Positions 21,265 to 32,615 of a DNA stretch of 64,000 nucleotides are shown in pieces. Under the pieces are notes generated by a model, which was not told the origin of the DNA, did not search any database, and worked only from the letters and a program-made list of their open reading frames with translations. This DNA comes from Schizophyllum amplum (lineage: Eukaryota; Basidiomycota; Agaricomycetes; Agaricales; Schizophyllaceae): positions 62,001 to 126,000 of the forward strand of contig VDMD01000066.1 in the NCBI GenBank assembly GCA_007026445.1. Reading direction: 5' to 3'. The number at the start of each line of letters is the position of its first letter. The first letter of the stretch is position 1. The translations under genes were made by a program, and so were the position numbers.

Positions 21265-22326
21265 TCACGCCCGAGCCGTGCGCCGCTTCTTGGGCGACTG
21301 GACTTCATCCGCTCGAATGTGCTTGATAACATGCGCAACGATGTCCCGATCCGAGATGCGGCACCCGTCCCACCGGCACTTGTACCAGCCGCGCGAGGTA
21401 GAAACGACGGGTCCGACCGCCGTCAGATGGTCGTGAATCTCGATGGCAAGGGCCTCGTCGGAGAGACTCTTGTCGAACACGTACGGCGGCGCGCCGGCGC
21501 GGAAGCGGGCGACTTCGCCGTCGCAGTCAACGATGTGGTTCTGTTCGTTGACGTGGCTCCACTTGCACTCTCGGATGTCCGCGTCCAGGGTGTCAAACTT
21601 GCGCTTGTTGCCGGTGGCGCTCGGGGCGGGGTCAGCTGCGGTAGACGCTGCCGCTTCGTCGATGGGGGCCGTGGTACTCGAGGCTGGTTCGGCGAAGGTA
21701 GGCGCGACCGCCGTTCCATACATGGGGGCTGTTTTGTTTATGGGGACCGGAGCGCTCAGTGCTTGCTGGGCTGCGTTGAACGCGACTGCGGTTCCAAACA
21801 TGGGGGCCGTGGCAGCATTAGAGAGCAGAGTGAATTGAGGATTGATGAAGTTCCTCGGATCCAGGATAGTCGAAAACCTGGACGATCTTTAGTGCATGGT
21901 TGCGCCGACGAGTTCAGCAGACGTACTTGCGCAGCAGGCGGCGGGCTTGCCCTTTCACGGCAGCCCGGCATTGCTTCCTGGCCATGCGCGATGCCCTGAA
22001 GTTTCTGGTTAGCGCGAGACTCGTCTATGGCCGTCCATGACTACGCACAGACGCCTATCAATGACACTCTGATGACCTGCGGCGCTAGTACTGAAAGCAG
22101 AGGACCGCGAGCTCTTCGTGAGGAAGAGCGGCAGGGCCGGGGCGTCCTCTTCATCGTCGGACTCCCCGAGCTCGGGCACCTGCTTGTAGCTCTCCGAGGT
22201 CGGGAGATCGAGTGTAGGATTCTCTGCCACAGGCGGCAGGTCCATCACGCCTTCTTCCGCGGCGTGGAAGTGCCCGTCATCGATGCGGAAGCCGTCGGGA
22301 CCCAAGCTGCTCATATTGAAGAGCAT
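21265..22326 (-). CDS. C2H2-like nuclear protein, arm 2 copy (3 exons)
   Basis: Model: exons 22049-22326, 21927-21995 and 21265-21877 on the minus strand, giving 319 aa. Splice sites fall at the same positions as in the arm 1 copy (GTGCGT and GTACGT donors, CAG acceptors) and the frame is intact. Exon 1 is nearly identical to its paralogue. The low-complexity centre differs by in-frame indels (14 residues shorter). The C-terminal finger reads YKCRWDGC followed by HVIKH, with a PKKRR tail. Both copies keep an open frame despite indels. That is consistent with selection on the protein, though a recent duplication could also explain it. Confidence 0.72.
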
Positions 22327-22944
22327 ATTTGCGTTATGAGATGGCAGGAAAGGTTGAGATTGAGGAACAGGTGATAGGAGTGGCAGAAGAGGAACTCGTT
22401 GATGATGAGAGCTTGAGACAAGAGGAACGGACCGAAAATGCGGCGCTCAAGAGGGCCAAGCTTGTTTTGGGGTGTTGTGGCCTTTTGTTTTGAGGCACGT
22501 GCAGATCATGTGAGCGGGAATTATCCATATATGGTATTTTTTGGCACAGGTCAGGTGACCTGGACCCCCGCCGCACGCCAGAAGGTCGAGGACCCACAAG
22601 TCAGTGCTGAAGAACGAGATGGACTGTCAACGTACCGCACACGAGTCTTATGGGCGCCCTGGCTCTCAGCTGGGAAGCTTCAAGGAAGTCAAACGAGCAG
22701 AATCGGGGCTACGTCTGTTCACGACGATTAGCAAAATCTTGCTGGTCCCTCACCATGCGCGCAGAGGGTTCTTATCACCTCAGGAGTATCCAAAGAGGAT
22801 ATATAACCATTGGAGGACATCTTCAGCGAACATTCAGTGCCGGGGACTGGTCGATGTTCTCCATCCGCGGCTGACAGTGTCCTGGAACTCGCGAACTTTC
22901 GCAGTGGAATGGCGATGTACGCGATGGATATTCCCAAGAGATTA

Positions 22945-23336
22945 CTATGCCTCACCTGGTCTTTGACGATTCTGCTCAAATCGTCAAACTCCCGGGAAAC
23001 CCCCTTCATGTGGTCCAATTCTGCCCGGAAAAATCTGTAGTGCCCGTTTTCGAGTGCTGGCTATCCAACGGTGCTAATTTTGTGGCCGGGAACTCGAAGG
23101 ATTGTGCTGAGAGCCGCGGGAGGACGAATTGATGGCCATCAGCCGCGTGCTGGCATCACCTCCCACTTGCTGTCGTCTTTCTCTCATTTTCACGCAGAAA
23201 AAATAGCACCATCGGATAGAGGGAGTATGAAAACCTAGCCTAGATTTTTCACTAGAAGAAAATCGGTCCATATAGGGGGGTTTCCCGGGAGTTTGACGAT
23301 TCTGCTCAGAATCGTCAAAGACCCGATGAGGCATAG
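22945..23336. mobile_element. 392-bp MITE with TA target duplication
   Basis: Terminal inverted repeats of about 60 bp begin CTATGCCTCA at both ends and continue through GGTCTTTGACGATTCTG to CCCGGGAAACCCCC. The element is flanked by TA on each side (22943-22944 and 23337-23338). The empty site survives in arm 1, where the reverse strand near 9200-9215 reads GATTACTGGG without the insert. TA duplication is typical of Tc1/mariner-type insertion. It has no coding capacity, so it is non-autonomous. Each terminal repeat also contains an internal GACGATTCTG dyad that can itself fold. Confidence 0.93.
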
Positions 23337-24120
23337 TACTGGGTATGTGCATTGCTTCACAGCGCCCATTGGCGGGCGAGGCGCGACGACAGGAGGGGAG
23401 GGAGGCAAGCTTGACGCAGTCCCGCACCTTGTCTCTTACCATCATCATCCCACGATGGTCTTATCCTCGGCGACTCTCCCCATGCCTACTGCTGCTTCAT
23501 CTTCTCACGAATGGCACTCTCTCAATTCCTCGCCAGACCCTACCGCGTCTACCTGAGCCTGAAGATGACCGAACTTTTGCGAGGCGCGTCAAAGGTACTG
23601 CTGTCACGCGAAGCTTCGCGTCGAAGACAGACGTTGTATACGATGCTGTTTTATAGGCTAGCTGTCTTCCCGGATAGAGTCGCACTTATCATTGGCTTAC
23701 GGAACGACGATGGTCGCCATCGTAGAGGTGCGTATCCCGACCGCGTGAGACGGTCCACACACTGATTGCGAATGCAGAAGATCTGCCCGAGGCTTCCAGC
23801 CAGTGTCCCTCGGTGACCGGTGACGGGTCTACCGAGACAGCCATGAACTCCTCGTCCCTCCCGTGATCCTTCGCGTACCGTCGTTCACGTCTTCCATGTT
23901 CCCGAACCACTCACACAGATCCTTCCCCTATCCGTATTCCTGTAGCGCCCGTCTTCGCTGCTCCTTCTCCATCCTTCAATGCAGTATCTACATGAAACTA
24001 CTGACCTGCGCAGACACTTCAAGGAGATCGCAGGTGCGTCGTCTCCTCATGCCCAGCTCAGCGCCATGACTGACCCTCGTCGGGTTTCAAAACATCGGCT
24101 GCGCAAAAATTCCTCGCGTA

Positions 24121-25363
24121 TGTGGCTCGTTGGTGGGGTACGGGGGATAGGAACAGGGTAGGGATGGTGAGCCGGGAGGCGGCTATGGTGTCGTGGCGCG
24201 ATTGGGGATGTGATTTGGGTGGAACGCGGCTACTCGATGCCTTCTGGCGGAGAACCTCCTGGGAGTCGTCAGTGCTGGAGGTTCTCGATGGTGATATCTC
24301 GTGTAGAGTGGAGGAAGATGGTGCTTGCTTGCTTGTTTGGTTCGCGTAGGGAACGGGCTGTGGTGCTCTGCTCGTTGTATCGTTTCGATCTGCCGCTGTT
24401 GCCCGGCTCAGATGTGTGGTCGTTCATTGTCGGGTCTCGCCAGTCCATGCCTAGGCGTCGGGCATGGTCGTTTGCTGTGCTGTGTGGTTTCTTTTGCTGC
24501 TCGGTTGTGTGCGGCCCGGTATGTTGCTTGACGTGTAGCTCTGAACTTGATACGTTTTCGTGCTTCGTAGATACCCAGAAAGCCCATGATGGCTAAGCAA
24601 TATCACTGTATTTGTCTAAGAAGCACAAACTGAATCGACTTACCTATCTGTGTGATCCTTTTGCTCTGCGGGTACATAGTCGTATCAGTATGCATCTCTT
24701 CGGCGTCTTACGTGGTGAAGAAGTCCGTCGATAAGAACACTGATGTCGAAGGTGGTGTGGTTCCGCTTTCGATCCCAAAAACATGTTTCTGAGGTATCTG
24801 ACCTCCGTGGATGTGTCGACGGAAAGAATAAGGAGATGAAAGAGAAGAGAGCCCGGTCGGCTTTCTGACGGTCGCTGCTTTGTTGTCCGGAAGGCCTTGA
24901 CGGAGATGCCGGTGTCAATCACTTGGCAGGTGCAGTGAATCGAGCGCAGATCACTGGCGCACGCTTAGTCTTTCTTGTACTACGTACATAGCCTGATAGC
25001 TTTTCAATATCATGTAGCCCCTCGCGGCCAGGAGAGCAGTACGAGTTACGTGTCTTGGCCGCCGCGCCAGACCGTAAGCAAACATGTCAAAGGTCGGACG
25101 CCGGTTCGAAACGCTCGCGGGCTGTCTTCCGCTTCTTCCACTCATCGGCAGCCATCTCTTTGAGTGGGGCCTTGACCACTTTACCTGCAGCATTGTGTTT
25201 TTGCAATCATTGAGCTTCTTCAGAAGACTAGAGAGCCATCAAGCTTACCGAGCTCGCCTTTGCGTACAATGATCATGACCGGGACCGCGAAACGTGGTAG
25301 TCTGGGGAAAGGGGTGAGCTACGTGAGCAAAAGGAGATAGTAGGGGAGATATCACCCACGTTT
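24121..25363. repeat. Direct duplication, copy A'
   Basis: Partner of 19101-20330. It covers the 3' flank and last exons of the acyl-CoA ligase gene. 24121-25086 itself holds no gene I can support. Confidence 0.85.
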
Positions 25364-28085
25364 GCTTTGCCCTTGAAAGCAGTGATCGCTCGTCGACTTT
25401 GCCACGAGAATCTGCGGAGGATGTGTTCGTCGATGTCGCCCACGCCGCGGTCGGCGAGGCAGAACGCACCTTCCTTTAACGATACCACTGCGGCGGGGAG
25501 CTCGCCGAGGCGCTCGTCCGGGACTGCGACAGCAGCTGCTTCTAGAACACCTGGGTCTGCGTGCAGCGCATTTTCAATGGATACGCAATCCTGGTGGTGG
25601 GCAACCCGTTAGATTAAGGACCAGCGGTAATACAGACCAACTCACGATGTTTTCTCCTCCGCGTATGATCATGTCTTTCTCTGAAGGTTTTGTTCCGTCA
25701 GTGCTCGACCGGATGCAGCAGATTCAGACGACACGCACTTCTGTCACGAATGTAAAGGAAGCCCTCCGCGCACATGACGCCAACGTCGCCGGTCTTGCAC
25801 CAGCCATCCTACGCGCTCCCATCAGCGTTGATGTCCGGCAATGGGCTCAGCGACGGTATACGGACCTTGGTGAATATCTGCAATAACGCCAGCGTCAGTT
25901 TCATCGAGCATCTGAACAGCGTTTGGACTGACCTTCGCCGTTGCCTCTGCGCGGTCGTCACATATCAGCTTCACCACCCTAGTCGTTGTTAATGCCGAAT
26001 GACGCACCGGGGTCACCGTAGTAGCCCTTCATCATATGCGGGCCTCGCGCCCAGATCTCGCCAATGTGTCCCGGGGGAAGCGCCTTACTGTCGTCATCCA
26101 CTATGAGAATATCTGTAACAGGGCAAGCCAATCCGCTATCATATTCACGGCCGTCAGTCAGCTTCAATTCTGAAGCAAGGCGAGAATTCAACCTACCAGC
26201 TTTGCGGGCGAGCCGCAAAATCTTCTCCAGCTAAAGGCGAGCGATGAACAAGCGAAGTGAGAAGTGAAGGTCAGAAAACCGCTCACAATGTGATGTACAG
26301 GTGGCGTTCATCTCGGTCAGACCGTAGGCTTGCGCCCTGTGAGGTCGCAATCAGTCACGGTAACTCAAAGCTGATACAGAGAAGATCTGCACGGACATGG
26401 CCACACCTGGGTAGTTCTGCGCCGCGCGCTGTGTGACGAGATTATGGGCAGGCGAACCACCCATCCCGAGGGTTGCGAACTCATGGTCGGCGAGCTCTGT
26501 CGCGCCCAAATCGATTATGTCCGAAATGACGGCTGGGACGCTGTCAAGTCACTTGTAAGCCCTGCCAGAAGTACCTCGGAGGTAGATGTTCACGTACGCG
26601 GTCATGGCTTTGACGTCCTCTTTTTTGATAATGCTAAGTACCATGTAAATCATAAGTCCGCGAGGACACCAAAAGAGTGTACATACGCAGCGACTAGAGG
26701 GAAGGGAACATAAGGAACAAATCTAGAGAAATACGAGAAAGCGGCTCGCCTTGTTTGGGATCGTACTTTCGTACGAGAACGATCTTGGCGCCGCCGAAGG
26801 TCGCCAAAAGCTATGTGATGCGCCTTTGAGCACCGAAAAAGGGCTAGTCTACGGAACGGCCATGCTCACCGTCACAGATGTCCCTGCGCATCATTCAGTA
26901 GCCGGACTTGAGACAATCAACACGAACTCACCCGTGATATGGAAGAGCGGCACTGGCAGAAGCATGCCCATCGGCGGCGGTAGGATACCTGTAGGCACGA
27001 CCTCGCCTTTCCGAATCGACGCTCGCCTGGATCCACAAATATTCTGGTGGGATTTAGTCGTGACGGCCGAGTCAAACGATGAGGCACTAACGTTGAATAA
27101 ATTCGTTAAGAAGGCGCGCTGGCTGCTCAGAACGCCCTCTAAAGGATTGCAGTCAATAAATGCTGAATCGTTGGCCGACGAGCTTACTGGGTAGACCCGT
27201 CGTCCCGCTGGTGAACATGATGATGCAGTCGTCCTCGGGTCCAATCTGAAGGTCATCGCGAAGGATTGTCGAGCTGTCGCCGCCGTACTGCTTGAGCAAA
27301 CCGTCCCAGCTACGCATTCCCTTCCAGTTGCCCTTACCCTCGCTGCTCTGCAGCACTACAACGCCTGCAACTTGCAGCTCGCGGACAAGCTCATCCACGT
27401 CGTTTTCAAGAATGTTCGCGCGCTCCCAGTCAAGCACAATTAGCTTGCAGTCACAGCGTAATAGACAGTACTTGATTGTGTCCCGAGGAAGCAACCTGGT
27501 AGCCGCACATCAGCCCTCTGGACGGCCAGGTGACACGACGCACTTACGCATTGACCAGTACTGGTATCGCGCCTATGAGGTCTGTCTCAAGCGCTAAGTG
27601 ACGATGGCCTCCAGCGCATTCTCAAAGCACGTACGGCACGCCCAAAACACGATGATATAGTCTGGGAAATTCCTCGCGACCAGGCCGATGTGGTTCCCTG
27701 CCTTGATCAGTCCGCAAAACAGCGAGATTAGCAGTTGGAGTGCACCTTTCCTGATGCCATACAGGTCGCGGAGTACGGCCGCTGTCCGCACGATGCGAGC
27801 GTGCGCCTCGCGGAACGTGTACCGTTGGTCCTCGAACACGATGTACTCACGCTCGCCGTAAATCTGCACGGCGCCGAGCCAGAACGCGCGACATGAAGGC
27901 GGGAGGTTCTTGTACGTTCGGAAGACGCGCCCCTCAATACTCGCTATCTGCGTCTCCAACAGAGTTCCTGGTGCGCTCAGAAGACGCTGTGCTGTGCAAC
28001 ATTGAGGTAAGCAAGCTGCAGAATTTGGGAGAGGCCTGAATGAGTACACACATTCCTCGACGGATACCTTGGGTATCCAGGCCAT
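25087..28085 (-). CDS. AMP-dependent acyl-CoA ligase (adenylate-forming), many exons
   Basis: Adenylate-forming enzymes activate a carboxylic acid with ATP and transfer it to CoA. From ATG at 28085 the exons encode RTYKNLPPSCRAFWL, then YIVFEDQRYTF, the P-loop-like signature MFTSGTTGLPKG across an intron near 27190-27220, PVPLFHITG, AQAYGLTEMNAT (A5 region, ~26310-26335), GHIGEIWARGPHMMKGYY, KTGDVGVM, MIIRGGENI (~25650) and the C-terminal GKVVKAPLKE with the catalytic lysine. At least 14 short introns of 45-70 nt interrupt it. The last exon could not be put in frame with the penultimate one: a TGA directly precedes the KHNAAGKVVK segment, and copy A suggests a 4-bp deletion here. The gene may therefore be damaged at its 3' end. 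P450 and SDR neighbours suggest a shared pathway. Confidence 0.85.
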
Positions 28086-28363
28086 GATGGCGGCAGATAT
28101 CAAGCATTTATCTCACATCATTATCTCTCTGATGTGAGCTGCACGCTGTTGCGAGAAGTCCAAAGAAGGAACATCATCGGGCGAAGCAAGCGTGGTTTCA
28201 CTTACATAAGCCAGCCGCCGCTCGGGTAATTCCGAATATCCGGGTAAGTGCGCCACGAAAGGTCGAGCTGGTGTACCCGCCGTTCACCGTTCATATCTCA
28301 CTCAAGCATGCAATGGTAAGTAGTATCATGAGTATGCGGGAGACATTCATATATGCATTCGTA

Positions 28364-30585
28364 TCACGCGTCCACGCGCCGGACGCGGAGCGGCACCCTC
28401 GGACCATCCTCCCCTTCGACTTGTGGACGGAAAACAATCGTCCTGTACCGCAAGATCTTCTTCTCGTCCCCATGCGGCCACTCAAATGTGTAGTTCCTGA
28501 TCAGCGTAGACAAAACCGCCTGCCCAAACAATGAGCACCTATGATCCTGCATCGAACTGAGAGCACGCACCTTGAACTCCGCCAGCGCAAAGCCGCGCCC
28601 CAAGCACATCCTCGGGCCGTCGATGAAGCTCATCAGATGCTTGTGTCCCTGCAGCTCCTGCGCGGGGCCGAGGGACTGCTCGTCCAGCCAACGCTCCGGA
28701 CGGAACGTGTCAGCGTCCTCTCCCCAGAGGTCCCGGGATCGGTTGATGGCGTGGATGGGCGCAATGACGGTAGTACCCTTGGGAACGACAATTTGAGAGA
28801 CAGCCTCGCCCGTCGTCGTGTTCGCTGGCGTGCCGAGAGGGATCACGTCGTCTTCCGCTGCCTGGAGAGGCCGAGAGGTCAGTCGAGGGCTATGCATAGG
28901 AAACGTTCTTGACTTACGACGCGCGTCGTGGTGTCGACAGCGGGATGCAGGCGCAGAACCTCGAGGGCGACGGCGTCCAAGTAGGGTAAATTGTTGGTGA
29001 ATTGTTCCCAGGTCGCGTCCGCAATGCCGATTTGGGCGAGCTCGTCGCGAAGCCTTTGTTGCTGTTCTGGCTTCTTGCTGAGCTCCGTGAGCGCCCACTG
29101 CCAAAAAGGAAAGGGTCAGCATACGCGGCGTAACATGATGGTGCCGAGCATGCGTACTGTGAGACTGACTGATCGCAGCTCCTATCAGCGACTGTCCTCG
29201 TAAACCGGGAAATGGCTTGCTTACTGGAGGTTGTTTCGTATCCTGCAGAGGAATCATGAGTTTGCCAGACATATGTTTAGCGTCAACACGTACCGGCGAT
29301 CAACAGGACATTCTGCGTGTAGTGAGATAACATATTCACAAAAGGTCGAAGATACGTACCATCTATGGGACAATTCAGCACACGCATTCACGACAGAATT
29401 CAGGACACGCACCTGAGCTAACACCTCTTCCCTGGTCATTCGGAGGTCCGATGTGTCCTTCTCGGCCTTGACTGCGTGATGTCAGGTTCGTCGATACGAG
29501 CAAGACGAGCTCGCCACTCACTGATCTGCCCTATGATCGACTTCTGCGCCAACAGACCTTCCGTCCCAAGCCGACTCTGCTCGAGCATCTCGTCCGCAAT
29601 GACCGTCAAGATTGCTCTCACGCGGTCGGTGAGCTTCTTGCTCGCCGTCGGTACATAGTCAAGGAAAGGCAAAAACGGTGTAAGGATGAATATGAGCGTT
29701 CCAACTATACTGCTTCCGAGCTTTCCGAATCCTTCGAAGGAGTCGATGATGGGCGATGGCTGCCCGGCGATCGTCCCGAAATCGTGCCCAAAGCCCGCGA
29801 TGCCGATGCTGTCGAGGCTGTAGCGAATTAGGTCAGAAAGTTGGCTGCGATGTTGAACAACCTTACGAGATACGGTTCATCCTTGCGTGCCGTGGAATGT
29901 CAGATGAGCTCAAAGACGGTAACGCGAAGCGTACCAGAACTGGACATCAATAATCACGCCTTCCTCCGTAGTTGGCTCGAGGAGGCCATCCCATATCGCC
30001 TTCACCTGCGAAAGACGTTGGCTCTGACGACCAAAAATGTGACCATCATCGCACCTTATACACAGAGTCATAGAATACCGAGGTCAGACTACGGATGGCC
30101 GTGTTACTGAACGCCGGGGACAGTGCCTTGCGCTGCCGTTTGTGGTTCTCCCCCTCCGCGGATAGAATCCCACGACCGAACTGTGTACCCGGGAGTCAGC
30201 GATGCTGCAAGTCCACGAACCCAGCACATACCAAGTTTTCGATGAAGATCTTCGAGATCCGCAGGTTGACATATGTCCAGGTTTCCCGCGCGTAAAAGTG
30301 CGCGAGTGCCTTCGGGTCCAAGAGGACGACGCGAGTCGCGCCCAGCGGGCCCGGCAGCGCGTATGCGAGGCCGTACTCGCGGGCCCAGCCTTCGTAAAAG
30401 CCAGCAGGGTCGGCAGAGCCCATGGTCTCCCGATGCGCGCCAAAGAACCAGCTGTGCCGCGGTGGGCCAACGAGCGGCGTCGTGGACACGTCGCGGCGTC
30501 CACTCGTGACATAACGGATGATCTTGTATAGGACATACGCACTGGAGCTCAGGATAAGCACATCTGTAGTGGTGACGGGCGCCAT
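28364..30585 (-). CDS. Cytochrome P450 monooxygenase
   Basis: Start at ATG 30585. An N-terminal hydrophobic anchor (DVLILSSSAYVLYKIIRYV) is followed by a PLVGPPRHSWFFG proline hinge, a C-helix segment ILSAEGENHKRQRKALSPAF, and the I-helix AGYETTS. The K-helix has EVLR (ExxR, ~28955). FRPERW follows, then the heme-cysteine loop FIDGPRMCLGRG (~28591-28627). The protein would sit in the ER membrane and act with P450 reductase. It resembles the large basidiomycete P450 families, but I will not assign a CYP number. The I-helix is assembled from an 18-nt exon (29225-29242) and an 11-nt exon (29158-29168), followed by the exon 28918-29097 starting WALTELS. It lies head-to-tail with the acyl-CoA ligase. 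Confidence 0.88.
29158..29168 (-). other. 11-nt micro-exon of the P450 gene
   Basis: On the minus strand TCAGTCTCACA is preceded by CAG and followed by GTACGC. Splicing it between the 18-nt exon and the exon starting at 29097 restores TSISLTWALTELS in frame. Skipping it breaks the frame. Confidence 0.8.
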
Positions 30586-30992
30586 GGGGGAGGAGGACAA
30601 GATGCGAAAGCATCTTCGGTCGCTGTGCGGCTAACTGTCCGCGTAGCGTCAGTGACGACGGCTGACGTGTCGAGGTCACTGCGACGTCAGGCGTGCGTCT
30701 TCGAGGTTCAAGTTCAAGTACAGCGGGTGGCGTCACGCCCTGGTGTAAGTGTCTGCTCTCGTGCTTCTCGCCGGAAACCGAGAGACGTGGAAGTATGGCC
30801 TGTCTGAGTAACTGGTAAGTACTTACAATGTCAGACGGTGAAATTTGCCGTGGGAACGGCCACTACGGATACAAACAGAACTGAGAGTCAGTATTGCACA
30901 GTGGAAAATGTCTAGAAAGCCATAACAAACCGGTAGCTTTGATGAGCCGGAGAACTGAGATGGGGGAAAAAGGCAAAATTTGTTTTCCCCTC
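30586..30992. other. P450 upstream region
   Basis: Intergenic between the P450 start and the tRNA. No conserved element was recognised. Confidence 0.4.
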
Positions 30993-30996
30993 CAAA
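30993..30996 (-). terminator. Pol III terminator of tRNA-Arg
   Basis: A run of four T on the minus strand, a few bases after the tRNA 3' end, as expected for RNA polymerase III termination. Confidence 0.7.
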
Positions 30997-30998
30997 AG

Positions 30999-31077
30999 TG
31001 ACCACCGCAGGGGTCGAACCTGCAATCTCCTGATTACTTCATCGTAGTCAGACGCGTTGCCATTACGCCAGGCGGCC
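30999..31077 (-). tRNA. tRNA-Arg (anticodon ACG) with 7-nt intron
   Basis: On the minus strand a 7-bp acceptor stem forms between GGCCGCC and GGTGGTC (two G-T pairs), with discriminator A. The D stem is GCG/CGC, the anticodon stem TCTGA/TCAGG, the T stem GCAGG/CCTGC with loop TTCGACC. The anticodon loop reads CTACGA, a 7-nt insert TGAAGTA, then A, so the intron sits at the canonical position after base 37. The internal promoters are intact: A box TGGCGTAATGG and B box GGTTCGACCCC. Mature length is 72 nt plus CCA. Confidence 0.95.
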
Positions 31078-31231
31078 TTGACGCAGTAAGTACGCAGCTT
31101 TCTTATACGATGTTGGTCAGCCTGTCTGCGGTAGTGCACCATTCAACCTCGATCTCGGATATTCCCATAGGCAGTCTACATAAAGCACAATTGTGATAGC
31201 ACTGAGTCAGCCTGCACATAGCGCTCGTTCT

Positions 31232-32485
31232 CTACCAGGCTGCATGTCCGCCACTGTAAAAAAAAGCATGTCAGCAAGCCTGTCCACGGACTCGTGCCGC
31301 AATAGTAAACACACGCACTCGCATCGCAAATCAAACCCATTGCAGAACGAGCTCGCGTCTGAGGCAAGGAAGATAGCCGGCCCCTTATACTCATACGGCA
31401 AGGACATCCGCCCCAACGGATTATCCCCCTCCCACCGTTCCGAGACCCCAGGCCGATCCGCCATGAGCCTCTCCGTCAGAATCGTCTTGATATACCCCGG
31501 ACTCAGCGTATTCACGCGTATTGACGGGGCCCACTCCATCGCGAGCGTCCGCGCCATCTGTACCAGCGCCGCCTTTGAGGAATTGCTGCGATAGTTCGGT
31601 TTGCGTTAGCGTTCTGCCTTAGCGGGCAACCAGGGATGTAAGACAACGCACTAGGGAACGCAGGTGAGTCCCCGATTCGCTATTGTGGCGCTCATGGAGG
31701 CGATCATGGCGATGGATCCACCGAGGTCGTGCTGCTGCATGAGCCGCGCGGCAGCCTGGACGGTGTTGAACGTGCCAACGACATTCACGTCGATCACCCG
31801 CCGTACGTCCTTCTCGTCATAGGCAATTGCGTCGGACTCATGCTGTACTAAACGAAAACACGACGCTGATAAGCCCAATGCCCTCACACAAGACGGAAAA
31901 CAAGGCCACTCACTCCCCGCCGCCGCCATCAACACCCGCACCGGGGACGGCGCCTCCTTCGCGATCTCCCTAAACACCTCATTCACGCGCGTCTGGTCGG
32001 TGATGTCCAGCTGCCGGTAGCCCAGGGCTAGCCCCGCGTCCTTCGCCTTCGCCATCAGGCGGTCCCACTCCTCCGGCGACGCAGCCGCGGGGAGAACGTC
32101 CACGCAGTAGACGTCAGCGCCCGCCTCCAGATACGCGCCAGCGAGCGTGATCCCGAGACCGCGGCCTCCGCCGGTGACTGTGAGGTCAGCGTCAGAGGGC
32201 GCGGAACGAGAGCAGACACACAGGAAGTGTAGGGAGACACGCACCGATCGCGGTCCGCCCCTTCAGCGAGAACAACTCGGCGACGGTGGGCTCCCGAATC
32301 GACGTAGACACGGCATCGTGGGGCGACATCCCCTGCGCGCTGCCGCGTTTGTCGTCCACAGCCGGCCGCGTGGTGAGGGTGCGGACAGCGGTCTGCGAGC
32401 GCGGCGCGTGTGTTTGGGAGCCGAGTGCGCGCAGCGCCCTCACCGCGGGCATACCGCGCGTCAAACTCCGGGTGCGTGCTAGCAT
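31232..32485 (-). CDS. Short-chain dehydrogenase/reductase, copy 1 (5 exons)
   Basis: Model: exons 32245-32485, 31914-32177, 31652-31847, 31319-31585 and 31232-31253, giving 329 aa; all phases agree. It has the Rossmann motif TGGGRGLG, the NVVG and SIAMIASMSA segments, the catalytic YNSSK (split by intron 3), LSPGYI, and a C-terminal GGHAAW. The first ~45 residues are rich in Arg, Ser and Ala without acids, like a mitochondrial presequence. The family resembles fungal polyol or sorbose-type NAD(P)-dependent SDRs; the substrate is not determinable here. Its paralogue lies inverted at 36606-38002, and the promoters are duplicated too. Confidence 0.9.
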
Positions 32486-32608
32486 GGTGAGCGTCTGCAG
32501 CGGTGAGCGTATGCGGCGTAGTGAGCGGTGAGCGTATGCAGCGTAGTGAGCGTCAGCAGCGTGATGGGGGGCCAATGTCTCGATACCACCTCCCTTGCCT
32601 CTATCGTC

Positions 32609-32615
32609 TTTATAT
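32609..32615 (-). promoter_or_regulatory. TATA box of SDR copy 1
   Basis: ATATAAA on the minus strand, about 125 bp upstream of the ATG, within a GAGATATAAAGACGATAG block that is conserved upstream of SDR copy 2. Confidence 0.6.

Larger units (their letters stand above)
20688..24066. repeat. Inverted segmental duplication, arm 2
   Basis: Reverse-oriented copy of 8451-11491. Length is 3.38 kb, or about 2.99 kb without the inserted MITE at 22945-23336. It lies between the two direct-duplication copies (19101-20330 and 24121-25363). Confidence 0.9.

Noticed and set aside
26444..27194. Plus-strand frames of 89 and 147 codons
   Set aside because: Antisense to clear acyl-CoA ligase exons and introns.
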